NCBI GenBank assembly: GCA_001897035.1
Contig: MKRS01000460.1
Coordinates: 1-7,962, forward strand
Reading direction: 5' to 3'
Source of the DNA: Bacteroidales bacterium 45-6
GTDB taxonomy: Bacteria > Bacteroidota > Bacteroidia > Bacteroidales > Dysgonomonadaceae
DNA: 7,962 bases
In this document: positions 1 to 6,469 of the stretch, piece after piece
Layout of the letters: every line of letters starts with the position of its first letter
How positions within the stretch are numbered: position 1 is the stretch's first letter
Made by a program: the position numbers and the translations under genes
Notes under the pieces: generated by a model
Databases searched by the model: none
What the model saw: the letters and a program-made list of their open reading frames with translations, nothing else
What the model was told of the DNA's origin: nothing

Positions 1-4
1 AGGT

Positions 5-34
5 TTTGACGTGTTAAACTATTAAATATTTTAA
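5..34 (+). promoter_or_regulatory. Possible Bacteroidota promoter for the metal-binding protein gene
   Basis: A TTTG (5-8) is followed after 18 bases by TATTTTAA (27-34), a partial match to the Bacteroidota -33 TTTG / -7 TAnnTTTG pair. The last two bases of the -7 box do not match, and the whole leader is very AT-rich, so chance matches are likely. It would give a leader of about 33 bases before the ATG at 74. Confidence 0.35.
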
Positions 35-73
35 ATTCAGTTATTTAATTTATCAACTAAAGAAAATAATTTT

Positions 74-466
74 ATGAAAACAACTCATTTCTTATCCGCC
101 GCCTTGCTGGCTGCTGCGTGTTTTATGAACCCGCTAAACAACAATTTGAATGCGCAGACCGCCATGACTTCCAAAACCATGGCTCCCAAACAGTACGCTT
201 GCCCACATCACGCCGATAAGATCAGCGATAAGCCCGGTAAATGTGCCTGCGGAATGGACTTGGTAGAAGTGAAGGCTCCCTCCAAAATGGCAGGGGAAGC
301 CAAGCCGATGATGAAGTCCGATTCTAAAATGGACAAATGCAAGTCAAAAAAGATGAAGCGCAAGATGGAAAAGAAGCCTTCCCAGCCGATGAAATCGAAA
401 GACGACATGATGGCAAAGCCGTCCACCGACATGAAAAAAGAGTCGGACATGAAGCAAAAGATGTAA
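74..466 (+). CDS. Secreted heavy-metal-binding-domain protein with Met/Lys-rich tail
   Basis: A 130-residue protein with a signal peptide: KTT at the N-terminus, a hydrophobic core at about residues 6-18, then NAQTA as the likely cleavage region near 27-30. Residues 41-66 match the short heavy-metal-binding domain found on copper-resistance proteins and P-type ATPases (usual form YxCPMHPxxxSxxPGKCPxCGMxLV). Here the site is CPHHA at 43-47 and KCACGMDL at 56-63, so the two downstream cysteines are one residue apart instead of two, and the usual Met-His pair is His-His. Residues 70-130 are low complexity, rich in Lys and Met (about 11 Met) with one extra Cys (89); this may be an extra soft-metal-binding tail. 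A role in periplasmic copper or similar metal binding is inferred from the domain; no metal-resistance neighbours are present. The gene stands alone and converges with the carboxyltransferase gene. Confidence 0.8.
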   Translation: MKTTHFLSAALLAAACFMNPLNNNLNAQTAMTSKTMAPKQYACPHHADKISDKPGKCACGMDLVEVKAPSKMAGEAKPMMKSDSKMDKCKSKKMKRKMEKKPSQPMKSKDDMMAKPSTDMKKESDMKQKM

Positions 467-490
467 AGATCTGCTTAGGTTTGTTGTAAA

Positions 491-532
491 GAAAGAGGCA
501 GTCCACCATACAATGATGAGGCTGCCCCTTTC
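491..532. terminator. Terminator-like hairpin between convergent genes
   Basis: GAAAGAGGCAG (491-501) pairs with CTGCCCCTTTC (522-532) with one non-Watson-Crick pair, and the stem extends inward by two pairs (502-503 with 520-521). The loop is about 16 bases. On the + strand it is followed by GTGTTTTA, a weak T tract, 25 bases after the metal-binding protein's stop. On the - strand the tail is TTTACAACAAA, after the carboxyltransferase stop. Position between convergent stops and stem length support a bidirectional terminator; the T tracts are imperfect. Confidence 0.6.
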
Positions 533-588
533 GTGTTTTAGGATATTTGTTCAGCTCCTGAAGGAAAAGGAACTTGATCCGTTTTGGC

Positions 589-2370
589 TTAGTTGATATA
601 GGCCAGCACTTGGTTTTTCACCACGCGTCCGCCTTGCTTCACTTCTATTTGAGCAATTTTGCCCGAAGCCAGTGCTTTCACTTCTTCGATTCCGTAATAA
701 GTCTGGATGAAGCAGATCACATCGCCTTCTTTCACTTCCGTGCCAACAACCGGCGCCGAAGATACGTCGTCTCTGTCGATTTGCCATATCAGCTGACCGC
801 TCACAGTTGCCTGCACCGGTTTTGCATCCGGGTATTTGGCTTGAATGGCTTCTGCATCGAAGCGAGGCACTTCGATCACTTCGCGGGTGATGACGATGGG
901 AGCTCCAGCTTTTGCCTTTGCCGCTTCGAGGTCTTTTTCGAAACGTTCCTTAGCCAATCCCGATTTGTAATCGCGGTACTGGCGGTCGTGCATAGCCAAT
1001 TCGAACAATTCTTCGTCGTCTTCGCCGTATTCCCAGCCGTTTTCGTCCATTTCCTTGCGGTAGCCGTCCAAAGCATTTTCCAATTCATCCTGGGGATTGC
1101 CAGTGTAGAATTCAAGGCCTTTGGATCTGGCCAATTCCACGATTTCTTCGTCCAATTTGCCAGGAAGTTTACCCGATTTGCCCAAAATCATACCCCAGGC
1201 ATCTTTGTCGATGTTGGAGAAGCGAGCTTGTCCTTGTGCCATCGAGAAGATGTTCATCAAGGCGATATTTTTCACGTATTGGCTGAATGGAGTCACCAAA
1301 GGAGGATAACCCAGCTTAGGCCACACATATTCCACTTCTTGGAACAGTTGCACCACCAGTTCGTTCAACGAAAGTTCCGATTTGCCATTGTTCCTTAAAG
1401 CCATGTTGATGGCAGGGTGCATGGTGCGCAAGTCGGCCATCATAGACCCCATCATTCCGCCGGGAAGGCCAGAGCCTACCAGCAGTGAGTTCATCTGCTT
1501 GTTGGAGGGGTCGATGAAATAGCCCAGGAAGTCGTCGATGAATTCTTGAGTCAATGCGCGAGCTTCCATGTAGGCATTCATGTTGATGTCGGCTACTTGG
1601 AATCCGGCTTCTTTGAGCATCGACTGGATGGTGATGACATCCGGGTGCACCATTCCCCACGAAAGCGGGTCAATGGCAGTGTCCAGATAGTCGGCTCCAG
1701 CGCGTGCAACTTCCAGCATGGAAGCCACTGAGAACCCAGGCCCTGTGTGCCCGTGATATTGGATAGGGATATTCGGATGCCTGTCTTTCAAGGCCTTTGT
1801 CAGTCTTCCGAGGAATGCGGGACGGCCCACTCCGGCCATGTCTTTCAAGCAGAATTCTTGCGTGCCGTAGTTCACCAATTGGTCGGCATAGTTCAGGTAG
1901 TAATCCACCGTATGGATGGGTGAGTTGGTGATACACAAGGCTCCTTGCGAGATCATTCCGGCCTCTTTGGCATATTTGATGGATAATTCCAAGTTGCGGG
2001 CATCGTTCAGTCCGTCGAACGAACGGGAAATATTTGTCCCTTGTGCACATTTCACCTTAAACATCAATTGGCGCACATCGGCAGGCACGGGGTACATTCT
2101 CAAGGCATTTAATCCGCGTTCCAGCATGTGGGTTTGTATGCCCACCTTGTTGAACGGGGCTGTCCATTCGCGAACCGCCTTGTTGGGGTTTTCTCCATAA
2201 AGAAGGTTGACCTGTTCAAATGCTCCTCCATTGGTTTCCACGCGGGCAAAACATCCCATGTCGATGATGACAGGGGCTATTCTTGTCAGTTGATCCACGC
2301 GTGGCTGGTATTTACCAGACGATTGCCACATGTCCCGGTAAACGAGACTCAATTTTATTTCTCTTCCCAT
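589..2370 (-). CDS. OadA/PycB-type carboxyltransferase with a biotinyl domain lacking the biotin-acceptor lysine
   Basis: A 593-residue protein of the oxaloacetate decarboxylase alpha / pyruvate carboxylase subunit B / transcarboxylase 5S family, which moves carboxyl groups between carboxybiotin and a 2-oxo acid. Residues 1-255 form the TIM barrel. Metal-site residues are kept: Arg12-Asp13 (RDMWQS where the family usually has RDAHQS), Lys176 in KDMAG (the carbamylated lysine) and His206/His208 in YHGHTG. Residues 285-400 are the conserved carboxylase domain (LPGGMMGS at 302-309; YPPLVTPFSQ at 355-364). Residues 515-593 are a biotinyl-type domain, but QTYYG (556-560) aligns with the normal EAMKM, putting Tyr559 where biotin is attached. 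The TSQP segment with the proton-shuttling Thr of pyruvate carboxylase reads MVHP (240-243), nearer the GPGHNP of transcarboxylase 5S. It may work with a separate biotin carrier or do a different reaction; the exact substrate is not visible. The ATG at 2370 gives the usual family N-terminus. Confidence 0.88.
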   Translation of the reverse strand: MGREIKLSLVYRDMWQSSGKYQPRVDQLTRIAPVIIDMGCFARVETNGGAFEQVNLLYGENPNKAVREWTAPFNKVGIQTHMLERGLNALRMYPVPADVRQLMFKVKCAQGTNISRSFDGLNDARNLELSIKYAKEAGMISQGALCITNSPIHTVDYYLNYADQLVNYGTQEFCLKDMAGVGRPAFLGRLTKALKDRHPNIPIQYHGHTGPGFSVASMLEVARAGADYLDTAIDPLSWGMVHPDVITIQSMLKEAGFQVADINMNAYMEARALTQEFIDDFLGYFIDPSNKQMNSLLVGSGLPGGMMGSMMADLRTMHPAINMALRNNGKSELSLNELVVQLFQEVEYVWPKLGYPPLVTPFSQYVKNIALMNIFSMAQGQARFSNIDKDAWGMILGKSGKLPGKLDEEIVELARSKGLEFYTGNPQDELENALDGYRKEMDENGWEYGEDDEELFELAMHDRQYRDYKSGLAKERFEKDLEAAKAKAGAPIVITREVIEVPRFDAEAIQAKYPDAKPVQATVSGQLIWQIDRDDVSSAPVVGTEVKEGDVICFIQTYYGIEEVKALASGKIAQIEVKQGGRVVKNQVLAYIN

Positions 2371-2469
2371 AATGAGTTTTTTTCTTCGGGTGAACGGATC
2401 CTTTCACTCAAAATGCAGGGGGAAAGAATGCCTTCACGTAGAAGTTGTTTTACATTAATATTGATACTG

Positions 2470-2503
2470 CAAATTTAGGGTTTTACTTTGAAATGAACTA
2501 AAA
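2470..2503 (-). promoter_or_regulatory. Predicted Bacteroidota promoter of the carboxyltransferase gene
   Basis: Read on the - strand, TAAATTTG (2477-2470) is an exact TAnnTTTG -7 box. Twenty bases upstream is TTTTAG (2503-2498), an imperfect -33 TTTG. Transcription would start near 2463, giving a leader of about 90 bases before the ATG at 2370. Confidence 0.5.
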
Positions 2504-2533
2504 AATGGGCTTTAAAAAGACAGCTTTTTTAAG
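2501..2533 (-). terminator. Possible AT-rich terminator after ssb-gldE-gldD
   Basis: On the - strand CTTAAAAAAG (2533-2524) and CTTTTTAAAG (2519-2510) form a 10-base stem with one mismatch and a 4-base loop, followed by CCCA and six T residues (2506-2501). The stem has few G-C pairs and the site lies 140 bases after the gldD stop, overlapping the -33 region of the next promoter, so this is tentative. Confidence 0.35.
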
Positions 2534-2672
2534 AAAAAACGACTTGAAGATCACCCATAATTATCAACTTTAGAACAGGTCTAAATAGCGGTGGTGCTTT
2601 CTCTGGTGGCACTGTGGAGAAGTTTCTTTTGCAGGTCTTGATGTTTCCTTGTCGTGTGGGAGCAGCTGGGGC

Positions 2673-3242
2673 TTAGTCCCTCCACTTCAGCGAGGAGGCG
2701 AGCTTCTGGATGTTCTTGTCCATGTATTTCACGACAGGCGTCAAGGAATCGGCATTTGCCTTGCCATCGAAATAGAGCGAGGCGCGGAAGAAATGGGAAA
2801 TACTGTCTGTCAGGAAAAATTGCCTTGGGGTGGCCACATTGCCGCCGATCTGATAGAGGATGCCGCCCGTTTTTTGAGTGGGAATTTGCAACACTTGTTG
2901 CATAATACCGTTTGCCTTCACCGTATGTGAGAAGGCCATCCGGTAGCTGTCGTCTATTGCGGGTCGCAAGCTTCCTTTCGAGATGGGCAGGTAGGTGCAA
3001 TACAAATACGCATGGTATTGCGGGTAGCGGATGGTGATCCAAGTTTCGTTGCCTTTCTTCTCGGAGTGGACGATGGCTTTGGAAGATAGTTCGAAGGATA
3101 TTTCCCTGGTTTCATAAGGGATAAATGTTTCTTGCGGCTCGTCGATCCGGTAGTATGCCGATGGTTTGGGAGAATACTCTTTCTTGCAGGAAAAGCAAAC
3201 TGCCGACAGCAAAAAGGCTGTGAATAAGGTTCTCGTTGTCAT
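2673..3242 (-). CDS. gldD: GldD-family gliding-motility lipoprotein
   Basis: A 189-residue protein recognised as GldD, a lipoprotein first defined as required for gliding in Flavobacterium and also found in non-gliding Bacteroidota. The N-terminus is a lipoprotein signal: Arg4, a hydrophobic stretch at 6-17, then CFSC with Cys19 as the likely lipidated residue, followed by KKEYSPKP. The -3 position is Cys rather than Leu, so the lipobox is loose. The rest is a soluble domain rich in aromatic residues and beta-strand-like segments (YYRIDEP at 30-36; YPQYHAYLYCTY around 73-84), ending in a motif like LKWRD. The family's biochemical role is unknown. The ATG overlaps the gldE stop codon as ATGA (4 bases), so translation is probably coupled. 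Its position directly after gldE matches the conserved ssb-gldE-gldD order and strengthens the call. Confidence 0.88.
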   Translation of the reverse strand: MTTRTLFTAFLLSAVCFSCKKEYSPKPSAYYRIDEPQETFIPYETREISFELSSKAIVHSEKKGNETWITIRYPQYHAYLYCTYLPISKGSLRPAIDDSYRMAFSHTVKANGIMQQVLQIPTQKTGGILYQIGGNVATPRQFFLTDSISHFFRASLYFDGKANADSLTPVVKYMDKNIQKLASSLKWRD

Positions 3243-4561
3243 TCTGCTTCGCTTGTTGTGTCCAGGATGGTGAACTTCACCTTCACGATCCTCCTTTTGC
3301 TCATCTCCAGCACCTGGAAACGGTAGTTTCTGAAGGTGACGACTTCTTGTCGCCTCGGAAAATCGCCTTTCAGCTCAAGTATCAGCCCTGCGAGAGTATC
3401 CACCTCCCCGGTGAGTTCCTCGAATTCGGATTCGTCGGCCTCCACTGCCCTGAAAAAATCGGTCAGTAGCGTTTTGCCTTCGAAAATGAGGGAGCCATCG
3501 GACAATTGCACATACGATTTGCGCTCTTCGTCATATTCGTCGGAGATCTCGCCTACAATTTCTTCAAGGATGTCTTCCATGGTCACTAATCCCGAAGTGC
3601 CTCCGAATTCGTCCACCACGATGGCCAGATGAATCTTGTTGCTCCGGAATTCCTTGAGCAGGGCATCAATCTTTTTCGTTTCGGGGACAAAGTAGGCCGG
3701 ACGTATCAGTTGCTGCCAACGATAATCTGCACTCTTTTCCAGCACAGGCAGCAGGTCTTTCACGTACAGTATTCCCCGGATATTGTCTTCCGTTTTGTCG
3801 TAGATCGGGATGCGGGAATAGTGCATTTCCACCACGTATTGGGTAATTTCGGCAAGCGACACGGTCACGTCAAGGCAGGCCATGTCTTCCCGAGGGGTCA
3901 TGATCTCTACCGCCGATTTGTCGTTGAAGTTTATCAATCCTTCCAACAAGTCTTTTCCCTCGCTGATTTCTTCCTTGGTCAAGTCCATCGATTTGGAAAG
4001 TTCATCGATTGAGAGTTCCTGCTTTTTGTTGGGCAATAGCTTTTGCCGGGTTTCAAAAAATAGCTCGAACATGGAAACTATCGGCTTCGAAAGAAAACTG
4101 AACAGGGGGATGAATCTTGAGAGTTTCACGGCCTGGCGTATTTCGTGCGTGGCCAACCGCTGGGGGATTGTTTCGTTGACAACAAAAAGCAAAGTCGTTG
4201 CAAATAACGCAACCAGGGCCAATATCGGGAAAGTGAATACGCCCTGCATACAGGAAGGCAAAATAAGGTAGAGGAACAGAACCAGGGCGGCAGCGCTCGA
4301 TATGAATTTGGAGGTGACAAGCACGAACAGCAACCGTTGGGGGTGCTGCAAAAGGGAAATGAGTAGCTTGCCATGGGCACTCAACGAGTATTTTGAGTTT
4401 TGCAGGTTTTCCCCATTCACGAGTGCCAGTGTGGATTTGCAATAGGAGGCGAAGCCTGAAAGAAACAAGCAAAGCACAATCAGCAAGCTGATTAAGACAT
4501 CGACAGTCCCTTCCAGAAAGAGACTGTCGAAGAGCATTGGAGGTATAGAATCTGTTTCCAA
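3239..4561 (-). CDS. gldE: GldE: CNNM/CorC-type membrane protein with paired CBS domains
   Basis: A 440-residue inner-membrane protein. Residues about 20-170 form the CNNM (DUF21) membrane domain, with hydrophobic helices near 21-38, 76-101 and 109-128 and the conserved NETIPQ (129-134, usually GExxPK). Two CBS domains follow: MTPREDM (221-227), YSRIPIYD (248-255) and GILYVKDLL (263-271) belong to the first, VVDEFGGTSGLVTMEDILEE (315-334) to the second. Residues 350-432 are the CorC/HlyC transporter-associated domain. The family is linked to Mg2+/Co2+ efflux; GldE is the Bacteroidota member tied to gliding genes, and its exact role is unknown. The chosen start is TTG at 4561, because GldE proteins I recall begin with a Met-Glu/Asp-Pro/Thr-Asp-like N-terminus, as here (METDS). 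The first in-frame ATG, at 4537, would remove only eight residues. It lies 108 bases after ssb, probably in one transcript. Confidence 0.9.
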   Translation of the reverse strand: METDSIPPMLFDSLFLEGTVDVLISLLIVLCLFLSGFASYCKSTLALVNGENLQNSKYSLSAHGKLLISLLQHPQRLLFVLVTSKFISSAAALVLFLYLILPSCMQGVFTFPILALVALFATTLLFVVNETIPQRLATHEIRQAVKLSRFIPLFSFLSKPIVSMFELFFETRQKLLPNKKQELSIDELSKSMDLTKEEISEGKDLLEGLINFNDKSAVEIMTPREDMACLDVTVSLAEITQYVVEMHYSRIPIYDKTEDNIRGILYVKDLLPVLEKSADYRWQQLIRPAYFVPETKKIDALLKEFRSNKIHLAIVVDEFGGTSGLVTMEDILEEIVGEISDEYDEERKSYVQLSDGSLIFEGKTLLTDFFRAVEADESEFEELTGEVDTLAGLILELKGDFPRRQEVVTFRNYRFQVLEMSKRRIVKVKFTILDTTSEAE

Positions 4562-4603
4562 TTTGGAAAAAATTACATGATCTGCAAAGAAGGCAATTTT
4601 TTA

Positions 4604-4667
4604 CTGTGACCAAGTGACCAGGTGACCTTGTAGTCTTGGTAACTCGTTCACCTGTCCACTTGTTTAC
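4604..4667. repeat. Array of eight degenerate 8-mers (consensus YTGTnnAC) after ssb
   Basis: The 64 bases divide exactly into eight octamers (4604, 4612, 4620, 4628, 4636, 4644, 4652 and 4660). G at unit position 3 and C at position 8 never vary, and T at position 4 is kept in seven of eight. Examples are AAGTGACC (4612), AGGTGACC (4620), CTGTCCAC (4652) and TTGTTTAC (4660). The GTnnAC core is self-complementary. As a result 4611-4625 can pair with 4648-4662 (13 of 15 positions), giving a large stem-loop. The array starts 2 bases after the ssb stop codon, on its 3' side, and fills most of the ssb-gldE gap. No T tract follows on either strand, so it does not look like an intrinsic terminator. 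Confidence 0.8.
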
Positions 4668-4669
4668 TT

Positions 4670-5134
4670 TTAGAACGGCAAATCATCGTCCGACGAAGCA
4701 TCCGTGGCGGCCGGGTTTGCAGGTGTACTCGCTTGCGGCTGTGCTGACGGTGCGTGTTGCGGTTGGCTGGCATACGAAGCGCCGGGGCCTTCTTCTGCCG
4801 AACGCTTGCCCAAAAGCTCCATGCTGTCGGCATAGATCTCATACACATAGCGTTTGATGCCTTGCTGGTCGTCGTAGTTGCGCGAGCGTATTTTTCCTTC
4901 GATATATAGCTGTGTCCCTTTTTTCACATATTGTTCTGCCACTTTGGCCAATCCTCGCCACAAGACGATGTTGTGCCACTCGGTTCTGTCGGGAACTTGC
5001 GTGCCGTTGGCGGCTGTGTAGCCTCTCTCGGTGGTTGCCAGGGGGAAATTCACAACAGCTGCCCCGTTGTCAAAATATCGGATTTCGGGATCTTTGCCTA
5101 CGTTTCCGATCAAAATTACTTTGTTTACTGACAT
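4670..5134 (-). CDS. ssb: Single-stranded DNA-binding protein
   Basis: A 154-residue SSB, which coats single-stranded DNA during replication, recombination and repair and recruits partner proteins. Residues 1-108 are the OB fold: VNKVILIGNVGKDPEIRY at 3-20, TEWHNIVLW at 51-59, KKGTQLYIEGKIRSRNY at 71-87 and YEIYADSMELL at 98-108. A Gln/Pro/Ala/Ser-rich linker (about 112-147) leads to the acidic tip SSDDDLPF (147-154), the conserved site for SSB-interacting proteins. Length and layout are normal for a bacterial SSB. It is the first gene of the ssb-gldE-gldD group and has its own strong promoter match 30-60 bases upstream. The ATG at 5134 is set by the family N-terminus MSVNKVILIGN. Confidence 0.97.
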   Translation of the reverse strand: MSVNKVILIGNVGKDPEIRYFDNGAAVVNFPLATTERGYTAANGTQVPDRTEWHNIVLWRGLAKVAEQYVKKGTQLYIEGKIRSRNYDDQQGIKRYVYEIYADSMELLGKRSAEEGPGASYASQPQHAPSAQPQASTPANPAATDASSDDDLPF

Positions 5135-5164
5135 AATACAAAAGGTTTTAGTTTGTGGTTTTCA

Positions 5165-5196
5165 CAAATATATGATTTTTTTGAGATTAGATCAAA
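5165..5196 (-). promoter_or_regulatory. Bacteroidota promoter of ssb
   Basis: On the - strand TTTG (5196-5193), a 20-base spacer and TATATTTG (5172-5165) match the Bacteroidota -33 TTTG / -7 TAnnTTTG consensus exactly. The -7 box ends 30 bases before the ssb ATG, giving a short leader of about 20-25 bases. This is the best promoter match in the window and probably serves ssb-gldE-gldD. Confidence 0.75.
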
Positions 5197-5248
5197 CTAT
5201 TTGTGGAAAAATCACACGAATAAGATGATTTGCTGCCGTAGGGTAGTG

Positions 5249-5303
5249 AGCTGATAGCTGATAGACTTAGCTAACAGCTAATGGCTATCGGCTAACAGCT
5301 ACT
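5249..5303. repeat. Array of about eight degenerate 7-mers (consensus AGCTAAY) after dnaJ
   Basis: The units start at 5249, 5256, 5263 (one base short), 5269, 5276, 5283, 5290 and 5297. Examples are AGCTGAT (twice), AGCTAAC, AGCTAAT and GGCTAAC. The AGCT core is its own complement. The array also folds on itself: 5249-5264 pairs with 5285-5300 (14 of 16 positions), and inside it TTAGCT (5267-5272) pairs with AGCTAA (5276-5281) around a 3-base loop. It starts 5 bases after the dnaJ stop codon, on its 3' side. No T tract follows directly on the dnaJ strand. Confidence 0.78.
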
Positions 5304-5308
5304 ATATT

Positions 5309-6454
5309 TTACTCAAACATCTGCTTGAAATGCCGGAATATTTTCTCCTTGATGGATTTTGATGGTTCAAAATTCGGGGAGTTTTCCAATCCGTTGATGA
5401 TGCTTTTTTCGGATTCGCTGAGCTTTTCCGGTACATACACGCTGATGTTTATCAGCAAATCGCCTGTCCCGTAGCCGTTCACGGACGGCAAGCCCTTGCT
5501 GCGCAGGCGAAGCACTTTCCCTGGCTGCGTGCCTGGCTCTATCTTCACTTTGGCTTTTCCGTCCACGGTGGGTATGTCCACGGTGCTACCCATGGCTGCT
5601 TGTGGGAAGGACAGAAGCAGGTTGTATATCAGGTCGTTTTCATCGCGGATCAGTTCCGGATGCTTTTCCTCTTCCACCAAGATGAGCAAGTCGCCGTTCA
5701 CGCCACCGCGCCGGGCTGCATTTCCCTTTCCGCTCATCGAAAGCTGCATTCCTTCGGCCACTCCGGCTGGAATGCGGATGCTGATCACTTCGTCCTCGCG
5801 CACGATGCCTTCACCGGCGCAGTGCGGACATTTTTTTGTAATGGACGTGCCTTCCCCCTGACAAGTGGGGCAGGTGGTTTGCGTTTGCATTTGCCCGAAA
5901 ATGGTGTTGGCCACCCGGTTTACGGTTCCGCTGCCGTGGCAGGTGTTGCAGGTGGTGTATGCCGTGCCGTTTTCAGCACCTGTGCCCTTGCAATGGGAGC
6001 ACGAAACATATTTGTTGACTTTGATTTTCTTTTCAACGCCTTGGGCCACTTCCTTGAGTGTGAGTTTCACTTTCACGCGCAGGTCGGAACCTCTGCGTGT
6101 GCGTCTGCCGCCCGAAGAAGAGCCGCCAAAGCCTCCGAATCCGCCAAAATGGCCTCCGAAGATGTCTCCGAATTGCGAGAAGATGTCGTCCATGGAGAAA
6201 CCTCCGCCTCCGCCTCCTCCAAATCCCCCGGGTGCGTTGTGTCCGAAACGGTCGTATTGAGCTCGTTTTTGCTCGTCGCTCAACACTTCGTAGGCTTCAG
6301 CCGCTTCTTTGAAATTCTCTTCCGCAGCTTTGTCTCCCGGATTTTTGTCGGGATGGTATTGGATCGCTTTTTTGCGGTAGGCTTTTTTTATTTCGTCGGC
6401 CGATGCTGTTTTCGATACTTCCAGCACCTCGTAGTAGTCTCTTTTTGTTGCCAT
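5309..6454 (-). CDS. dnaJ: Chaperone protein DnaJ (Hsp40, class I)
   Basis: A 381-residue class I DnaJ, the co-chaperone that delivers unfolded proteins to DnaK and stimulates its ATPase. The J domain is at 5-70 with the essential HPD at 34-36. A Gly/Phe-rich region spans about 75-115. The zinc-binding domain has the four expected CxxCxGxG repeats: CSHCKGTG (152-159), CNTCHGSG (169-176), CPTCQGEG (195-202) and CPHCAGEG (209-216). The C-terminal substrate-binding domains follow (for example [17 protein letters not shown] at 307-323), and the protein ends with a short dimerisation tail. All functional residues are present and the length is normal. It lies 15 bases after grpE and is almost certainly cotranscribed with it; dnaK is not in the window. 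Confidence 0.98.
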   Translation of the reverse strand: MATKRDYYEVLEVSKTASADEIKKAYRKKAIQYHPDKNPGDKAAEENFKEAAEAYEVLSDEQKRAQYDRFGHNAPGGFGGGGGGGFSMDDIFSQFGDIFGGHFGGFGGFGGSSSGGRRTRRGSDLRVKVKLTLKEVAQGVEKKIKVNKYVSCSHCKGTGAENGTAYTTCNTCHGSGTVNRVANTIFGQMQTQTTCPTCQGEGTSITKKCPHCAGEGIVREDEVISIRIPAGVAEGMQLSMSGKGNAARRGGVNGDLLILVEEEKHPELIRDENDLIYNLLLSFPQAAMGSTVDIPTVDGKAKVKIEPGTQPGKVLRLRSKGLPSVNGYGTGDLLINISVYVPEKLSESEKSIINGLENSPNFEPSKSIKEKIFRHFKQMFE

Positions 6455-6469
6455 TTTCTAAGATTTAAT

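Larger units (their letters stand above)
2371..2672. other. Non-coding stretch between carboxyltransferase start and gldD stop
   Basis: About 300 bases without a convincing gene. The part next to the carboxyltransferase (2371-2580) is AT-rich and holds its predicted promoter and an AT-rich hairpin, listed separately. The part next to gldD (2580-2672) has coding-like base composition. An open frame runs through it antisense to gldD, but its product has no recognisable family, so I do not call it. Confidence 0.5.

Noticed and set aside
574..1398. Long open frame (274 codons) on the + strand
   Set aside because: It lies antisense to the carboxyltransferase gene, whose product is clearly conserved; the antisense product has no recognisable family and is Phe/His-rich, as expected for a shadow frame.
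2581..2671. Direct repeat GGTGGTGC / GGTGGCAC near 2590-2613 as a terminator or attachment site
   Set aside because: The match is short and direct rather than inverted, with no hairpin plus T tract and no integrase nearby; it is within chance expectation.
2581..3042. 153-codon - strand frame overlapping gldD and running past its stop
   Set aside because: Most of it is gldD read in another frame. The extension past the gldD stop (2581-2672) is too short to judge and shows no family features.
4604..4667. The 8-mer array as an intrinsic terminator of ssb or a CRISPR-like array
   Set aside because: No T tract follows the stem on the ssb strand (an A-rich stretch does), and units of 8 bases without spacers do not fit CRISPR.
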